Shown: positions 41,345-49,431 of the stretch, piece by piece
Layout: every line of letters begins with the position of its first letter
How positions within the stretch are numbered: the stretch's first letter is position 1
Assembly (NCBI GenBank): GCA_964533945.1
Contig: CAZHPA010000001.1
Span: 62,001 to 126,000 of the forward strand
Direction: 5' to 3'
Length of the DNA stretch: 64,000 nucleotides
Origin: CAZHPA01 sp964533945
Lineage (GTDB): Bacteria > Bacillota > Clostridia > Lachnospirales > WRBF01
Made by a program: the position numbers and the translations under genes
Notes under the pieces: generated by a model
Databases searched by the model: none
Told to the model about the DNA's origin: nothing
The model's input: the letters and a program-made list of their open reading frames with translations, nothing else

Positions 41345-42490
41345 ATGAAAATATTATCAATATACGGCGCAATGCCATCATATGACTTTGGTCTTATGAA
41401 AGCTTTAAATATCGTTCATAAAACACTTAAAGAACTTTCTGTTTCAATTTCAGAAGTGTCGCTTTCATACGAACAAATACCGTGTTATGATGGCATAGGT
41501 TCGAATGCAGCAGATAAAATAATTGAAGAAATTAAAGAATCAAATGGTATTATATTTGCAACAAGTTCAAGCTTGTTTGCTCCAAGTTCGGTTTTGCAAT
41601 CTTTTTTAGAATATTTTGGTGATATTTCTTGCAAGGATATTTTAGCCGACAAAAATTGCTTAATTTTAATTGTTTCTAAAAACGGTGGAGAAAGAAGCAG
41701 TTTAGATTATTTGTGCAAAATAGTTAATTATTTTGGAGGGTTTGATACAACTAAAATATGCATTGATGCAAAAGATGTTGAAAACCAATATTTTAAGCAA
41801 ATAATTGAAAAACAGGTTGAAGATTATTTTAGAGCAGTAAGCCAAAACCGACGGTTTTTTATTCCAAACTTTTTAGGTAAAAACATAACGCCTGAAATAG
41901 AGCAAAAACAATCGCCAACAAATGAACTTTTGGCAACATTAACGCCTGAAGAAAAAGAAATACTTCTTGAACTAAACACAACAAAAAAACCCAAAACAAC
42001 TATTACAGAAGTTTATAAAAAACTTGATTTAGAATCTTTTAACGAAAGGCAAGAACAAGATATTAACGACTTAACAGAACTTTTTGCCAAAAAATATAAA
42101 GAACCGCAAACCCAAAAAAGCATCGAGCCATTAGCGCAGGCAAACAATAAAGAAATTGCATTAATACCACGAATTAAAACTTGCCGCCAAGCAACTCAAA
42201 GCCTTCCCCATAAGTTTCAACCACAGCTTTCAAACGGGCTTAATGCCGTTTTTCAGCTTAACATAACAGGAGAAGAAATATTTGAAGGCTTTATAACAAT
42301 AGTTAACACAGAATGCACATATGAAGAAGGACAAACTAAAACCCCAGACATAACTATAATGGCAAGCGCTTCTGTTTGGGCTGATATTTTAAAAGGTAAA
42401 TATACAACACAAAAAGCCTTTATGATTGGACAGCTTAAGGTTAGGGGAAATTTTATGCTATTAACTAAATTTGACCAGCTTTTTAAATAG
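41345..42490 (+). CDS. Flavodoxin-like / SCP2 fusion protein
   Basis: Protein of 381 aa. Residues 1-165 look like an NADPH-dependent FMN reductase or flavodoxin-like domain (ILSIYGAMPSYDFGLMKALN, GIIFATSSSLFAPSSVLQSFLEYFG). A charged linker with helices (about 190-265) follows. Residues 280-381 match the SCP2 sterol-carrier fold (LSNGLNAVFQLNITGEEIFEGFITI, ITIMASASVWADILKGKY, GNFMLLTKFDQLF). A fusion of a flavodoxin-like domain with SCP2 is unusual. It lies 12 bp after the M1 peptidase gene, probably in the same transcript. Confidence 0.7.
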   Translation: MKILSIYGAMPSYDFGLMKALNIVHKTLKELSVSISEVSLSYEQIPCYDGIGSNAADKIIEEIKESNGIIFATSSSLFAPSSVLQSFLEYFGDISCKDILADKNCLILIVSKNGGERSSLDYLCKIVNYFGGFDTTKICIDAKDVENQYFKQIIEKQVEDYFRAVSQNRRFFIPNFLGKNITPEIEQKQSPTNELLATLTPEEKEILLELNTTKKPKTTITEVYKKLDLESFNERQEQDINDLTELFAKKYKEPQTQKSIEPLAQANNKEIALIPRIKTCRQATQSLPHKFQPQLSNGLNAVFQLNITGEEIFEGFITIVNTECTYEEGQTKTPDITIMASASVWADILKGKYTTQKAFMIGQLKVRGNFMLLTKFDQLFK

Positions 42491-42583
42491 GATGCACAAC
42501 ACTGTGTATCCTAATATAAAACTTCTGCTAGCGAAGCTAGCAGTTAGCATTTTAAGCTACCAAAGCTTGGCGCTACAGCTTGA
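42490..42583. repeat. Cluster of short palindromes
   Basis: Three structures follow each other: GGATGCACA/TGTGTATCC (42490-42511, one G-U), CTGCTAGC-GAA-GCTAGCAG (42525-42543, perfect), and GCGCTACAGCTTG (42570-42582), which recurs in inverse orientation at 43699-43711 on the other side of the next gene. They look like a small dispersed repeat rather than a terminator. Confidence 0.55.
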
Positions 42584-42600
42584 GCTTACTGTAAAAAATG

Positions 42601-42629
42601 TTGACAATTTCATTTAGAAATTATACAAT
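42601..42629 (+). promoter_or_regulatory. Promoter of the AEC permease gene
   Basis: TTGACA (42601-42606), 17-nt spacer, TACAAT (42624-42629). A second TATAAT at 42635 has no matching -35. Confidence 0.6.
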
Positions 42630-42681
42630 AATATTATAATTGGTGTGTAATTTAGTTCTAAATTTTAGTATTGGAGAAATT

Positions 42682-43650
42682 ATGATTAATCCTGTTTTAA
42701 ACCAAATTTTAGTTTTTTTGTTAATATCAGCTGTTGGGTTTTTCTGTTTTAAATTTAAAATAATTGATGATAGAGTTAAAGATGGTCTATCTTCAATTAT
42801 TGTTTTAATAACATTGCCTTCTTCTATTATTGCTTCATCTAATATGGATTTTTCTATGGAGAAAGTTTTGGGAATTGCCCAAATTACGGTTTTCTCCCTT
42901 TTTTACTATATTTTAAGCATAATAATTTTCACGCTTTTATCTAAAGCAATAAAAATTTCATCTAAACAGCGAAATGTGTTTACGTTAACTATTATATTTG
43001 CAAATACAGGCTTTATGGGCTTTCCTATGGTCGAGCTGTTCTTTGGGAAAGAAGGAGTTTTTTATGCCGCAATATTTAACGTTTTTTTTAATCTTTTTTT
43101 ATTTACTTACGGCGTAAACTTATTGTCTTCTTCTGCAAATACAAAAGAAAAAGATGGCAACGGCAACAAAAGCTTTTCAATAAAGCAAATAAAACAAATT
43201 ATTTTACAGCCTAGCTTTATTGCTGCTGTTTTAATGATTTTACTTTATGGGCTTCAAGTTAAGCTGCCTTACGCTATTTTACATACTTTAAATACTTTAG
43301 GTTCTTTAACGTCATCACTTTCAATGCTTGTAATTGGTGCAATGTTTGCAAAATCTAATTTTAAAACTCTTTTTAACGACATTTCGGTTATTATTGCTTG
43401 TTTTTTACGTCTTTTAGTTTGCCCGCTTGTCGTTATTTTTGCATTTTATGCTCTTAATTTTAACGGCATTGTTGCAATTGTTTGTGTTATTTTAACATCT
43501 ATGCCATCGGGCGCTTTGGTTGCAATATTTTCAGACAAGTATAATCAAAGCCCTGAATATGCAATTAAAATTGTTATATGTACAACTTTGCTTTTTGTAT
43601 TTTCAATGCCGGCAATAACTGCTATTTTTAGCAAGCTGTTGCCTATGTAA
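42682..43650 (+). CDS. AEC-family transporter (auxin efflux carrier-like permease)
   Basis: Protein of 322 aa with about ten membrane segments in the AEC pattern: N-terminal ILVFLLISAVGFFCFKFKIID, FANTGFMGFPMVELFFGKEGV in the core (the crossover region), and a second half with PSFIAAVLMILLYGLQ and ILTSMPSGALVAIF. Members export organic acids (for example malate) or other anions. The start ATG 42682 follows TTGGAGAA. Monocistronic, with its own promoter and flanked by inverted short repeats. Confidence 0.85.
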   Translation: MINPVLNQILVFLLISAVGFFCFKFKIIDDRVKDGLSSIIVLITLPSSIIASSNMDFSMEKVLGIAQITVFSLFYYILSIIIFTLLSKAIKISSKQRNVFTLTIIFANTGFMGFPMVELFFGKEGVFYAAIFNVFFNLFLFTYGVNLLSSSANTKEKDGNGNKSFSIKQIKQIILQPSFIAAVLMILLYGLQVKLPYAILHTLNTLGSLTSSLSMLVIGAMFAKSNFKTLFNDISVIIACFLRLLVCPLVVIFAFYALNFNGIVAIVCVILTSMPSGALVAIFSDKYNQSPEYAIKIVICTTLLFVFSMPAITAIFSKLLPM

Positions 43651-43669
43651 ATATATTAGCAAGTTGTTT
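43628..43669 (+). repeat. Echo of the permease 3' end
   Basis: TTAGCAAG-TGTT (one variable base) occurs before the stop (43628-43640) and again after it (43656-43668), an offset of 28 bp. It resembles the duplicated 3' ends of ftsZ and dacF but is shorter. Confidence 0.45.
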
Positions 43670-43694
43670 TAGATGTTTTTGAAAAAGGAGGGAA

Positions 43695-43709
43695 GCTACA
43701 AGCTGTAGC
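43695..43709 (+). promoter_or_regulatory. Hairpin between ribosome binding site and start of the chemoreceptor gene
   Basis: A GCTACA-AGC-TGTAGC hairpin lies between the GGAGGG site (43687-43692) and ATG 43716. The linear gap is 23 nt, too long for normal initiation; folding the hairpin reduces it to about 8 nt. Confidence 0.5.
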
Positions 43710-43715
43710 GCTGTT

Positions 43716-46058
43716 ATGAAAATATCAACAATTAGTAAACTAACGTCCGGAATATCTATTTTGATACTAGCGCTTATTGCGTTATCAATATCGTTTATGG
43801 CGTATTCGTTCAATGAAGTAGTTAAATTAAACCATTTACGATATGATGTTATGAGTCATGCTGAAAAACTAAAGCAAGCATCTCATTTTTTAACAGACCA
43901 AGCTCGTGCATTTGCGCAATCGGGAAATATAAAATATCGTGATGCTTATTTAGAAGAACTAAACGATATTCAAACTATCGAAAAATCAATTGAGGCTATG
44001 GAAAAAAACGGCTTGTCTTCTTTGGAAAAAGCAATTATTGATGATATTAAGTATCTTTCAGACGAACTTGTGCCAATGGAATTAGAAGCTTTGGAATTAG
44101 GCAAAATATTTGAACTAGGGCAGGCAACTTCTCTTGTTTCGGGCTATGAATATCAAGCCCGTGTTGATAAAATTGAGAATTTATTTGCCGAGTTTGAAAA
44201 AGAACTATTAAATAGAGTTGCAGGCCAACTACTAAGAAATGAACGCAAAACATATTTTTTGGTTGCTTTTTCGGTTGTATCTATATTTTTAGCTTTAATT
44301 ATGCAAGTTTTAATTGCTATAACAAACAGAATAAAAGTTATTAAGCCAATCCAGCAAATTAATTGCGCAATGCAGCGTTTAGTTCAAGGCGAAATAGATA
44401 TGGAGCTAGACGTTAAAGAAGATGATTCGGAAGTAGGTCAACTAGGCGCTTCATACAATAATTTAGTTGACACAATTTTAACTTTAATTGCAGGGTTTGA
44501 CCAAATAAAACATGATGTGCTGGAAGGCAAAGTTAACGAACGACTTAACCCCAACATTTTAAAAGGTAGCTTCGACGACCTTATAGTTGGGGTTAATGAC
44601 ATTCTTGATTGTTTTAGCACATTTTTTGATTATATACCGCTACCTATTACTATAATTAATAAAGACTTTTCTGTTGAATTTGTCAACGATGCTGCTTGTA
44701 AATTTACAGGAAAGTCGAAAGAAGAAATTTTAGCATCTAAATGCTCTAGTTGTTTTAAATCTAATTGCTGTGATACCGAAGACTGTATTTTAAAGAAATG
44801 CATTGAAGCAAATTCTGAAATTCGCCATTCATCAAAAGCAAGCCCTTGCGGCAAAGAATTGGAACTTGAATATATGGGAGTTCCTATTAAAGACGAATAC
44901 GGTGATATAGGTGGAATTTTAACTATTATTGTTGATAATACAGAAATTAAAAAAGCTAGAATGCAAACCGAAGCAAGAGCTATCTATAATTCTAATCAAA
45001 TTTCAAAGCTTATAGCTCAACTTCAACTTTTGGCACACGGAAATCTTGATTTGCATTTTGTTCCCGATGAATGCGATGATTTTATAGGTGATATTAAAGA
45101 AGACTACTTGAAAATAGGCAAAAGCTTAGATATAAGCAGCAAAGCTATAAAAAGCTATATTAGCGAATTATCATATGTTCTGCGTGAAATTTCAGATAAA
45201 AATTTAACAAGTAAAATCGAAAGAGAATATATAGGAGAATTTGCCGAATTAAAGCATTCCATAAACACAATTTCTGAAAACTTAAATAAAACTTTTGCTG
45301 AAATATTTGTTGTTTCAAAGCAAGTTGAAATTGCTGCTTCTCATGCTTCTCAGGCAAGCCAAAACTTAGCTGAAGGTGCTTCTTCCCAAGGTGAAGCTGT
45401 TGAACAAATTAGCTTAAAAATCTCAAATGTTGCAAGCCAAACAGGGCAAAACGCAAGCAATGCAAAAGAAGCAAAAGAATTGTCGTTTAATGCTAAATAT
45501 GATGCCGAAAGCGGAAATAAACAAATTGAAGAAATGGTTGAAGCTATGAATTCGATAAAAGAGGCTTCAAAAGATATAGCTAAAATTATTAAAGTTATTG
45601 ATGGAATTGCTTTCCAAACAAATCTTTTAGCTTTAAATGCTTCTGTTGAAGCAGCAAGAGCGGGAGTTCATGGAAAAGGGTTTGCCGTTGTTGCTCAAGA
45701 AGTTAGAAATTTGGCAGTTAGAAGTGCAAAAGCGGCAAAAGAAACAACCGAAATGATTGACAATTCTCTTTTAAGAATTGCAGAAGGAGCAAACATTGCC
45801 TCTACTACAAAAGAAGCTCTTTCTAAAATTGTTAACGGAGTTATGGGAACAACGGGGTTAATAGGAACTATAGCAGAAGCTTCCATATCTCAAACAGAGG
45901 CAATTTCTCAGGTTGAAGCTGGTATTAGCCAAATTCTTAACGTTACGTTGTCAAATTCGGCAACGGCCGAAGAAAGTGCCGCAACAAGCCAACAAATGGC
46001 GGCACAAGCAAAAGTTTTAAAGAATATGATAAATCAATTTAAATTAACAAAACAGTAG
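43716..46058 (+). CDS. Methyl-accepting chemotaxis protein with PAS domain
   Basis: Protein of 780 aa. Membrane segments at about 10-30 and 185-205 flank an extracellular helical sensor. Then HAMP (IKPIQQINCAMQRLVQGEIDMEL), a PAS-like domain near 305-410 (PITIINKDFSVEFVNDAACKFTGKSKEEI) that contains a cysteine-rich insert (CSSCFKSNCCDTEDCILKKC), a second HAMP-like region, and the signalling tip GIAFQTNLLALNASVEAARAG near 640. The Cys insert could bind metal or a cluster. No CheA or flagellar genes are in the window. Confidence 0.92.
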   Translation: MKISTISKLTSGISILILALIALSISFMAYSFNEVVKLNHLRYDVMSHAEKLKQASHFLTDQARAFAQSGNIKYRDAYLEELNDIQTIEKSIEAMEKNGLSSLEKAIIDDIKYLSDELVPMELEALELGKIFELGQATSLVSGYEYQARVDKIENLFAEFEKELLNRVAGQLLRNERKTYFLVAFSVVSIFLALIMQVLIAITNRIKVIKPIQQINCAMQRLVQGEIDMELDVKEDDSEVGQLGASYNNLVDTILTLIAGFDQIKHDVLEGKVNERLNPNILKGSFDDLIVGVNDILDCFSTFFDYIPLPITIINKDFSVEFVNDAACKFTGKSKEEILASKCSSCFKSNCCDTEDCILKKCIEANSEIRHSSKASPCGKELELEYMGVPIKDEYGDIGGILTIIVDNTEIKKARMQTEARAIYNSNQISKLIAQLQLLAHGNLDLHFVPDECDDFIGDIKEDYLKIGKSLDISSKAIKSYISELSYVLREISDKNLTSKIEREYIGEFAELKHSINTISENLNKTFAEIFVVSKQVEIAASHASQASQNLAEGASSQGEAVEQISLKISNVASQTGQNASNAKEAKELSFNAKYDAESGNKQIEEMVEAMNSIKEASKDIAKIIKVIDGIAFQTNLLALNASVEAARAGVHGKGFAVVAQEVRNLAVRSAKAAKETTEMIDNSLLRIAEGANIASTTKEALSKIVNGVMGTTGLIGTIAEASISQTEAISQVEAGISQILNVTLSNSATAEESAATSQQMAAQAKVLKNMINQFKLTKQ

Positions 46059-46167
46059 ACAACTATAGCACCTTTTAGTAGAATAATATGCAGAAAATAA
46101 AATATTGGATATTTTCTAATATTAAAACTATTATAAAATTCAACGAAAATTAGGAGGAAGTTTTTAA

Positions 46168-47382
46168 TTGAACTTTTCAAACAGAATAACAAAAATGCAA
46201 TTTTCCCCAATTAGAAAACTGGCACCTTTTGCAGAAGCAGCTAAAGCTTCAGGAAAAAAAGTTTATCATTTAAATATTGGTCAGCCCGACATTGAAACGC
46301 CAAAAGAGTTTTTTGAAGCTATTAAAAATTTTGATGGTAAAGTTGTGGAATATGCACTTTCTCAAGGCATACCTCAATTAATTGATATGTTTATTAAATA
46401 CTACAAAACATTTGATATACATTTTGAAAAAGATGAAGTGCTAGTTACAAACGGCGGCAGCGAGGCCGCTTTGTTTTCGCTTCTTGCAATTTGTGACCAC
46501 GGAGATGAAATAATTGTTCCCGAACCTTTTTATACAAATTTTAATACAATTGCTCAAGAAGTTGGGGTTAAACTTATTCCAGTATTAACAAAAGCAGAAA
46601 ATAACTTTAAATTGCCGCCAAAAAGTGATATACAGCAAAAAATAACCAAAAAAACAAAAGCGTTTTTGTTTTCGAACCCAAACAATCCAACAGGCGCTGT
46701 ATTTTCTAAAGAAGAAGTAGATACAATTAAAGAACTTGCGATTGAAAACGACTTATTTATTATTTCAGATGAAGTTTATCGTGAATTTGTTTATGATGGC
46801 CTTAAACATTTAAGCTTTGCTAAAGTTCCTGAAATTTCAGATAGAGTAATATTAATTGATTCGGTATCTAAAAGATATAGTGCTTGTGGCACAAGAGTTG
46901 GTTGCATAGCTTCTAAAAACAAGCAATTGATAGAACAAATTATGAAGCTTTGCCAAGGACGTTTAAGCGTTGCTACAATCGAACAAATTGGCGTTTCAAG
47001 TTTTGCTAACGTTTCTACCGAATATTCAAAAAAAGTTTTTGAAGAATATTCAAAACGCCGTGACATTGTGTACAATGCGCTTAGTCAAATGGAGGGCGTT
47101 ATTTGCAACAAACCATGCGGAGCGTTTTACGTTATTGCAAAATTGCCAATTGACGATGCGGAAAAATTTGCAAAATTTCTTCTAACAGAATTTTCTATAA
47201 ACAATGAAACGGTTATGGTTTCGCCTGCCGGAGGCTTTTATGTTACAGAAGGTCTTGGAACTAATGAAGTTAGAATTTCATATGTGTTAAAAGAGGAAAA
47301 TTTATACGTTGCTATGAATATTATAAAAGAGGGGCTTATTCAATACAGAAATATGGTGACATCGAAAGGAGAGTGCCTTTGA
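46168..47382 (+). CDS. Class I/II aminotransferase (aspartate aminotransferase-like)
   Basis: Protein of 404 aa. Conserved NIGQPDIETPKEF near residue 37, NPNNPTGAVF near 172, and the PLP lysine in DSVSKRYSACGTRVG near 235. TTG start behind AGGAGGAAG. The end overlaps the start of the D-Ala-D-Ala ligase gene by 4 bp (TTGA), a coupling that suggests amino acid supply for cell-wall synthesis, perhaps D-amino acid related. The exact amino donor is unknown. Confidence 0.88.
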   Translation: MNFSNRITKMQFSPIRKLAPFAEAAKASGKKVYHLNIGQPDIETPKEFFEAIKNFDGKVVEYALSQGIPQLIDMFIKYYKTFDIHFEKDEVLVTNGGSEAALFSLLAICDHGDEIIVPEPFYTNFNTIAQEVGVKLIPVLTKAENNFKLPPKSDIQQKITKKTKAFLFSNPNNPTGAVFSKEEVDTIKELAIENDLFIISDEVYREFVYDGLKHLSFAKVPEISDRVILIDSVSKRYSACGTRVGCIASKNKQLIEQIMKLCQGRLSVATIEQIGVSSFANVSTEYSKKVFEEYSKRRDIVYNALSQMEGVICNKPCGAFYVIAKLPIDDAEKFAKFLLTEFSINNETVMVSPAGGFYVTEGLGTNEVRISYVLKEENLYVAMNIIKEGLIQYRNMVTSKGECL

Positions 47383-48458
47383 ATAAAATAAATATTGCCG
47401 TTTTGTACGGCGGTTGTTCGTCAGAACATGACATTTCTGTCATTTCGGCTTCAACAATTATCTCAAATATTTCTCAAGAAAAATATAACGTCATTCCTTT
47501 ACACATTACAAAAGATGGTGAATGGCTTTTATATGATGGCATGATAGACGACATCAAAAATATTCAATGGACAAAATTTGGAACAAAAACTGTTATAAGT
47601 CCAGACAAAAAAGACGGCGGACTTCTTAGAATAGTTGGAGAAAAAGTTAAAACAGTTCATATAGATGTTGTTTTTCCTGTGCTTCACGGTGCATATGGTG
47701 AAGATGGCTGCGTGCAAGGGCTTTTAGAGCTTTCCGGCATACCTTATGTTGGCTGCGGCGTTTTAGCTTCTGCTGTTTGCATGGATAAATCGTTTACAAA
47801 AATTATAGCCGATTCTTTAAATGTTAGGCAAGCAGGTTATTTGGTTTTTGATAAAGCCTCGCTTTCTAATCCATCTAATCCAGATGGTTTAAATGAAGCT
47901 GCTAAAAAAATACGTTATAAAATAGGCTACCCATGTTTTATAAAACCTTCAAGCTCCGGGTCTTCTGTTGGAATTTCAAAAGCAACAAATAAAACCGAGG
48001 TTTTAGAAGCATTAGAAAAAGCTATGTTATATTCCGATAAAATTGTAGTTGAAAAAGCTGTTGTAGGGCGTGAAGTTGAATGTGCTATTTTAGGCTCTGG
48101 CGGAGATGATACAGAAGCATCTGCTGTTGGTGAAATTGTAACAGATTGTGAATTTTACGACTATTTTGCAAAGTATGACAATAAATCTAAATCTAAAACA
48201 ATTGTTCCGGCAAATATTCCTGATGATATTTCAGGCGAAATTAAAAATATTGCTATTAAAATTTTTAAAGGAGTTTGCGGAAAAGGTCTTTCAAGAGTTG
48301 ATTTTTTCATTGAAGAAGGAACAAATAAAATAATTTTCAACGAAATTAACACAATGCCCGGTTTTACACAAATTAGTATGTATCCAATGCTTTGGCGCGA
48401 AGCCGGAATTGAAACACCAGTGCTTATTGATAGGCTAATTGAATTGGCGTTAATTTAA
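47379..48458 (+). CDS. ddl: D-alanine-D-alanine ligase
   Basis: Protein of 359 aa. N-terminal VLYGGCSSEHDISVISA; ATP-grasp centre with CFIKPSSSGSSVGISKA near residue 185; C-terminal FNEINTMPGFTQISMYP. Start is TTG 47379, 7 nt after AAAGGAG and overlapping the aminotransferase stop. It builds the D-Ala-D-Ala end of peptidoglycan precursors. Phe-versus-Tyr specificity for D-lactate or D-serine was not resolved. Confidence 0.94.
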   Translation: MNKINIAVLYGGCSSEHDISVISASTIISNISQEKYNVIPLHITKDGEWLLYDGMIDDIKNIQWTKFGTKTVISPDKKDGGLLRIVGEKVKTVHIDVVFPVLHGAYGEDGCVQGLLELSGIPYVGCGVLASAVCMDKSFTKIIADSLNVRQAGYLVFDKASLSNPSNPDGLNEAAKKIRYKIGYPCFIKPSSSGSSVGISKATNKTEVLEALEKAMLYSDKIVVEKAVVGREVECAILGSGGDDTEASAVGEIVTDCEFYDYFAKYDNKSKSKTIVPANIPDDISGEIKNIAIKIFKGVCGKGLSRVDFFIEEGTNKIIFNEINTMPGFTQISMYPMLWREAGIETPVLIDRLIELALI

Positions 48459-48500
48459 CTTTAACTAACGATTTTAAAATAGCACTTTAAAAATATTAAA

Positions 48501-48560
48501 CAACGGCAAACGGGCGGCTTATGTCGCCTGTACCCGTTATCTAAAATCTAAGAATTAATA
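48501..48560. other. Compound hairpin upstream of murI
   Basis: AACGG/CCCGTT and inner GGCG/CGCC pairings within 48502-48538 form a GC-rich structure in an AT-rich gap. An AT-rich AAATCT/AGATTT dyad follows. There is no T-tract. It may be a terminator for ddl or a small repeat. Confidence 0.35.
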
Positions 48561-48596
48561 ACTAAGATTTAAGATTAGGTAAAAGGAGTAGCAAAG

Positions 48597-49403
48597 ATGA
48601 ATAATAGCCCAATTGGCATATTTGATTCAGGGGTTGGTGGACTAACTGTTGTTAAGGAAGTTATAAACGCATTGCCAAATGAAAGCATAGTATATTTTGG
48701 AGATACTGCAAGAGTTCCATATGGTTCTAAATCGAAAGAAACTGTAACAAGATTTAGCCGCCAAATGGTTAATTTTTTGCTTTCTAAAGGGGTTAAAGCT
48801 ATAGTTGCGGCGTGCAACACTGTTTGTTCCAACTCTTTAGACGTTTTAACTAAAGAATTTAACATACCAATTATTGATGTTTTAACACCTGGCGTTAATT
48901 CTTGCCTTGCGGCAACTGAAAATAATGTTGTAGGGGTAATTGGAACAGAAGCAACAATTAGGAGCGGCGCATATGAACGCTTACTTAAACAAAAACGCCC
49001 TGAAATTACAGTTTATTCTAAAGCTTGTCCCCTTTTTGTTCCGCTTGTTGAGGAAGGCTGGACGCATAATAGCGTTGCACGCATGACAACTCAAATATAC
49101 TTACAAGAACTTATAGATAAAAACGTTGACTGCATATTACTTGGCTGTACACACTACCCTTTGCTTTATAACTGCATTAAAGAATTTGTAGGCAATGTTA
49201 AAATAATTAATTCGGCTGCTTCAGTTGCTTTAGCATTAGCCGATTTTTTAACCAAAAATAATTTACTTACATCACAAAAACCAGAACAAAAACCGCAATA
49301 TTCTTTTTTCGTTAGCGATAACACTTTAAAATTTAGCAAAACTTGTAATATTGTGTTATCTGAAAGCTTTGCTGCAAATAAAGTTGATATTGAAAAAATA
49401 TAG
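48597..49403 (+). CDS. murI: Glutamate racemase
   Basis: Protein of 268 aa. It begins NNSPIGIFDSGVGGLTVVKEV; the two catalytic cysteines are in VAACNTVCSN (near residue 72) and LLGCTHYPLL (near 183). It supplies D-glutamate for peptidoglycan. AAAAGGAG precedes the ATG. glmM follows 28 bp later, so the segment aminotransferase-ddl-murI-glmM is devoted to cell-wall precursors. Confidence 0.95.
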   Translation: MNNSPIGIFDSGVGGLTVVKEVINALPNESIVYFGDTARVPYGSKSKETVTRFSRQMVNFLLSKGVKAIVAACNTVCSNSLDVLTKEFNIPIIDVLTPGVNSCLAATENNVVGVIGTEATIRSGAYERLLKQKRPEITVYSKACPLFVPLVEEGWTHNSVARMTTQIYLQELIDKNVDCILLGCTHYPLLYNCIKEFVGNVKIINSAASVALALADFLTKNNLLTSQKPEQKPQYSFFVSDNTLKFSKTCNIVLSESFAANKVDIEKI

Positions 49404-49431
49404 AGAAAAGATTATAGAAAGAAGGAAAAGT

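Noticed and set aside
48456..48480. Possible post-stop echo after ddl
   Set aside because: The match is short and AT-rich; not distinguishable from chance.
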